A stretch of 15,973 nucleotides of DNA, taken from contig MNVP01000033.1 of assembly GCA_001871815.1 (NCBI GenBank), positions 1 to 15,973 on the forward strand, written 5' to 3'. This document shows positions 14,387 to 15,973 of the stretch, in pieces. The DNA is from Candidatus Omnitrophica bacterium CG1_02_40_15 (GTDB lineage Bacteria > Omnitrophota > Gorgyraeia > Gorgyraeales > Gorgyraeaceae). The position numbers and the translations under genes are program-made. Positions within the stretch are counted from its first letter, which is position 1; every line of letters starts with the position of its first letter. The notes below the pieces were generated by a model. That model was given only the letters and a program-made list of their open reading frames with translations, was not told the DNA's origin and ran no database searches.

Positions 14387-14883
14387 TTTCTTTTTTTAGT
14401 TAGCATTTCAACTTCTTTCAAGGCTTCAATATCAGCCAGATCCTGTGGTCTCCCTGCTATCTCTTTCATCTTCTTTAGATATTTTATAGATATAACAGGT
14501 ATGTTTATAAGGCCTGCTTTCTTAATTTCTTTTTCTTTATAGGCCTTTTCAAATCCTACCGGTTCATAAACAAAAACATCTATATGGTCCTGAAATCTCT
14601 TTAAATGGTAAAAAGAAAACACCAGCATGCCTTTTTCTTTTTTCCATTTTTCTCTTTTAGCCGCATCTGCAAAATCTGATGCCTCTACGGGTATCTTTGG
14701 CCTGTATCCTAACTTAGTTAAAGCTTCTGTAAATTTCAATAAATTCTTTTCTTCAAAATCTACGAATAAATCAATATCTGCGGTCATTCTCACTACACCG
14801 TGCAAAACTACAGCCCCTCCGCCTACCACCAAATATCTAACCCTTCTCTTATTTAATTCTCTGAACACCTCTTCATAAAACAT
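14383..14883 (-). CDS. minimal nucleotidyltransferase, possible toxin-antitoxin component
   Basis: 166 residues from ATG 14883. The nucleotidyltransferase (polymerase-beta-like) core is visible: YLVVGGGAVVLHG (17-29) supplies the GG motif, TADIDLFV (34-41) gives the two metal-binding Asp residues 36 and 38, and HIDVFVYEP carries the third at Asp102. A C-terminal helical segment (about 130-166, ISIKYLKKMKEIAGRPQDLA) is typical of DUF6036/AbiEii-like stand-alone enzymes. The likely activity is transfer of a nucleotide to an RNA or protein; the target cannot be told. A GTG at 14898 would add five residues but lies upstream of the -10 box of a good promoter, whereas ATG 14883 is 6 nt past it and fits the conserved start of the domain. 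The reading frame overlaps the 61-residue gene by four bases. Confidence 0.83.
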   Translation of the reverse strand: MFYEEVFRELNKRRVRYLVVGGGAVVLHGVVRMTADIDLFVDFEEKNLLKFTEALTKLGYRPKIPVEASDFADAAKREKWKKEKGMLVFSFYHLKRFQDHIDVFVYEPVGFEKAYKEKEIKKAGLINIPVISIKYLKKMKEIAGRPQDLADIEALKEVEMLTKKRK

Positions 14884-14889
14884 GGCTTT

Positions 14890-14918
14890 AATATACACCT
14901 AGTAACTTGAAAAATCAA
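14890..14918 (-). promoter_or_regulatory. promoter of the nucleotidyltransferase-gpmA operon
   Basis: TTGATT (14918-14913), 17-bp spacer, TATATT (14895-14890). Only six bases separate the -10 box from ATG 14883, so the predicted first transcribed base is the A of the start codon. There is no Shine-Dalgarno sequence, which fits a leaderless message. Confidence 0.65.
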
Positions 14919-14962
14919 AAGAAATATTTTACAATTTCGGATACACAGTTGGAGACAATTTT

Positions 14963-15499
14963 CTATTTCCACTCAGGATCTGGCTTAAAACCTATCTGAG
15001 GTTTTGGTTTTACTGGCGTAGGCGCCATGAGTTTACGAATAGCCTCAAATATCGCATGAATTTCAATATCGTGCTTTTCTGTTTTTCTTTCAAGTTCTGC
15101 CAGTTTATGCGCCAGCTCTTTATCCATAGATAAAATCTGTTTCAGCTTAACAAATGTCCGCATAATAGCAATATTAACCTGAATAGCCCTTTCGCTATTT
15201 AAAACACTGGACAACATTGCAACTCCTTGTTCTGTAAAAACATATGGTTTTCTCCTTATCCCCATCTTCTCTCTATTGGATATCACAATTTGTGATATCC
15301 AATTTTCCAACTCTTCTTTTGATAGTTGGAACATAAAATCCTTAGGGAATCTGCCTATATTCCTCTTTATTGCTTGATTCAAAACCATTGTTCTTACCCC
15401 ATAAAGTTCTGCCAAGTCCCTATCCAGCATCACCTTATGTCCACGGATCATAAATATCTTCCGCTCAATTATTTCCTCTGGAATAAATTTATTAGCCAC
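14963..15499 (-). CDS. ORF6N-domain DNA-binding protein
   Basis: 178 residues. The N-terminal ORF6N domain (about 8-95) shows KIFMIRGHKVMLDRDLAELY, LNQAIKRNIGRFPKDFMFQL and KPYVFTEQGVAMLSSVLNSE, the conserved core of this family. ORF6N is found in phage antirepressors and in many chromosomal proteins, and is thought to bind DNA. A coiled coil (about 110-150, ELAHKLAELERKTEKHDIEI) probably mediates oligomerisation, and a Pro/Lys-rich tail ends the protein. The start is GTG 15499, with AGGAGG 5 nt upstream. The gene stands alone, about 80 bp before the nucleotidyltransferase. No phage structural genes are nearby, so it is better seen as a domesticated or isolated mobile-element gene than as evidence of a prophage. 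Confidence 0.9.
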   Translation of the reverse strand: MANKFIPEEIIERKIFMIRGHKVMLDRDLAELYGVRTMVLNQAIKRNIGRFPKDFMFQLSKEELENWISQIVISNREKMGIRRKPYVFTEQGVAMLSSVLNSERAIQVNIAIMRTFVKLKQILSMDKELAHKLAELERKTEKHDIEIHAIFEAIRKLMAPTPVKPKPQIGFKPDPEWK

Positions 15500-15671
15500 A
15501 TACCCCTCCTTGTTTTGTAGGGGAGGGTTTTAAACCCTCCCCTACCATATATGACACATCTGGAGGCAAAATTCCTGCTCTTTCGCTATTATTACTTGAA
15601 AATATAATTTGATCTGTATAGTTTAAATTAGATTGTAATTTAATAGCGAGGGTTCGCAGGGAACCAGTTAT
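15492..15671 (-). pseudogene. startless open frame containing the palindrome (possible gene remnant)
   Basis: A frame of 59 codons runs from just after a TAA (15672-15674) to a TAA at 15492-15494. It includes LQSNLNYTDQIIF, SERAGILPPDVSYM and then VGEGFKPSPTKQGG from the palindrome at 15517-15545. It has no usable upstream start and overlaps the ORF6N start in another frame. It could be the 3' remnant of a gene or simply chance. The palindrome is entered in the same phase (GTA GGG) as in pilP and pilQ. Confidence 0.25.
15517..15545. repeat. 29-bp palindrome upstream of the ORF6N gene
   Basis: The arms GTAGGGGAGGGTTT and AAACCCTCCCCTAC are perfectly complementary around a single T. The outer GTAGGGG/CCCCTAC is shared with the elements at 2039, 3300 and 4811, while the centre differs. 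It ends seven bases before the AGGAGGGG ribosome binding site of the ORF6N gene. Confidence 0.85.
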
Positions 15672-15741
15672 TTATTTAGAGCTAGGGCTGGTTTCTTTCA
15701 AAAAATAGAGTAGGAAGAAATTTTCATCTCTGTCCCCTACC

Positions 15742-15972
15742 TCAAACCGTACGGACTGTTTTCCAGTATACGGCTTTCCTCTTTAGTTGCCCCATTGCAG
15801 GGGATGGAATAGGCAATAGCTCTTGTAATAATACAAGCCCTTGAGATTTAAGCTGCCAGTTGCCTATCCTTTTATTCTGATGAGTAACCGCCCTTTTCTT
15901 CTCAAGGAATGAACGCAGCCTCATCCTCATCCATTCGTCCAGCCTCTGGTATAGCTTATTTACATTTCCATA
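15742..15972 (-). CDS. ltrA: group II intron reverse transcriptase/maturase, C-terminal end (partial)
   Basis: The last 76 codons of the intron-encoded protein; the rest lies off the right edge. The frame reads YGNVNKLYQRLDEWMRMRLR at the window edge, then SFLEKKRAVTHQNKRIGNWQ and LKSQGLVLLQELLP. This matches the thumb (domain X) to DNA-binding end of group II maturases, where a LDEWIRRRLR-like helix and an RxxNxxLxxxGL-type segment are typical. The last residues, KRKAVYWKTVRTV, are encoded by domain V RNA, so the stop codon (15742-15744) falls at the domain V edge. Domain X splices the intron RNA and the reverse transcriptase (not seen) copies it during retrohoming. The reading frame is intact in this part. 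Confidence 0.85.
   Translation of the reverse strand, partial: YGNVNKLYQRLDEWMRMRLRSFLEKKRAVTHQNKRIGNWQLKSQGLVLLQELLPIPSPAMGQLKRKAVYWKTVRTV
15744..15777 (-). ncRNA. group II intron domain V
   Basis: 34 nt, the canonical length. The lower stem contains the catalytic AGC triad (AAAGCCGTA against TACGGTTT). A two-base CC bulge on the 3' side is followed by an upper ACTG/CAGT stem with a GAAAA loop, where a GNRA tetraloop is usual. It is read through as the C-terminus of the maturase. Confidence 0.82.
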
Positions 15973-15973
15973 C

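Larger units (their letters stand above)
15705..15973 (-). mobile_element. group II intron, 3' portion (continues beyond window)
   Basis: On the minus strand the maturase C-terminus runs into a 34-nt domain V (15744-15777), followed by a domain VI-like hairpin (about 15707-15740) built from TAGGGGACAGAGAT, loop GAAA and ATTTCTTCCTA. The sequence CCTACTCTAT, with a likely branch-point A, would end the intron at 15705, consistent with the usual AY 3' end. The 5' part is off the window. The gene-free stretch 15546-15704 is the downstream flank and holds only a small GGTTC/GAACC hairpin (15651-15665). Confidence 0.8.

Noticed and set aside
15742..15930. Independent 62-residue protein starting MRMRLRS
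   Set aside because: The same frame is open to the window edge with maturase-like residues upstream, so the internal ATG is not the real start.
14963..15973. ORF6N gene plus group II intron as a prophage or genomic island
   Set aside because: No integrase, phage structural gene, attachment repeat or tRNA was seen. Two isolated mobile-type genes do not establish an island.

Overview
The window looks like part of an AT-rich genome from a Gram-negative-type (double-membrane) bacterium. It encodes outer-membrane secretins, a PilM/N-O-P inner-membrane assembly platform, and proteins with Sec-type signal peptides. The mix of a PilM-PilN fusion, a TPR/coiled-coil secretin, a GspK-like protein with lamin-tail and Trp-rich domains, an ORF6N protein, a group II intron and many palindromic repeats resembles uncultivated candidate phyla such as Omnitrophota or Desantisbacteria. 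That placement is a guess from style, not a marker-gene assignment. Every convincing gene is on the minus strand, so transcription runs from high to low coordinates.

Layout in transcription order. At the right edge (15705-15973) is the 3' end of a group II intron: the C-terminus of its maturase, a 34-nt domain V and a likely domain VI. Next come an ORF6N-domain gene (14963-15499) and a tightly coupled three-gene set: a nucleotidyltransferase, a 61-residue partner and phosphoglycerate mutase gpmA (13446-14883). A short MscS-like membrane protein follows (12469-13143), with its own promoter, a long structured leader and a clear terminator. A 1035-residue GspK-like pseudopilin gene (9196-12303) and a secreted 601-residue FN3/Ig-like protein gene (6953-8758) each have a promoter almost abutting the start codon. 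A 312-bp nested inverted repeat separates them. The left 6.7 kb is a type IV pilus / type II secretion-like operon: HTH regulator, pilM-pilN fusion, pilO, pilP, pilQ-type secretin, and a second secretin cut by the window edge. It is driven from a TTGACA-N17-TATAGT promoter with a dyad in its spacer.

How the genes work together. PilM/N, PilO and PilP should form the cytoplasmic and inner-membrane alignment complex that connects to the secretin in the outer membrane. The small HTH protein encoded first is a candidate regulator of the same promoter. The GspK-like protein would fit at the tip of a pseudopilus in the same kind of machine and may display its extra domains outside the cell. The other genes show no obvious link to the pilus.

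The most unusual content is repetitive. (1) A roughly 30-bp palindrome (GTAGGGG...CCCCTAC) is inserted in the same reading phase inside the PilQ and PilP proteins, lies in degenerate form across the pilM/N stop codon, and occurs again upstream of the ORF6N gene; this recalls Rickettsia palindromic elements. (2) A triple-hairpin element of 173-186 nt occurs twice, upstream of pilP and of the mscS-like gene. Its linkers are conserved while its stems differ in sequence but keep pairing, which is the signature of a structured RNA or a structured mobile element. One copy supplies the last codons of PilO; the other begins at the predicted transcription start of the mscS-like gene. (3) There is also the 312-bp nested inverted repeat. 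No rRNA, tRNA or CRISPR array was seen.
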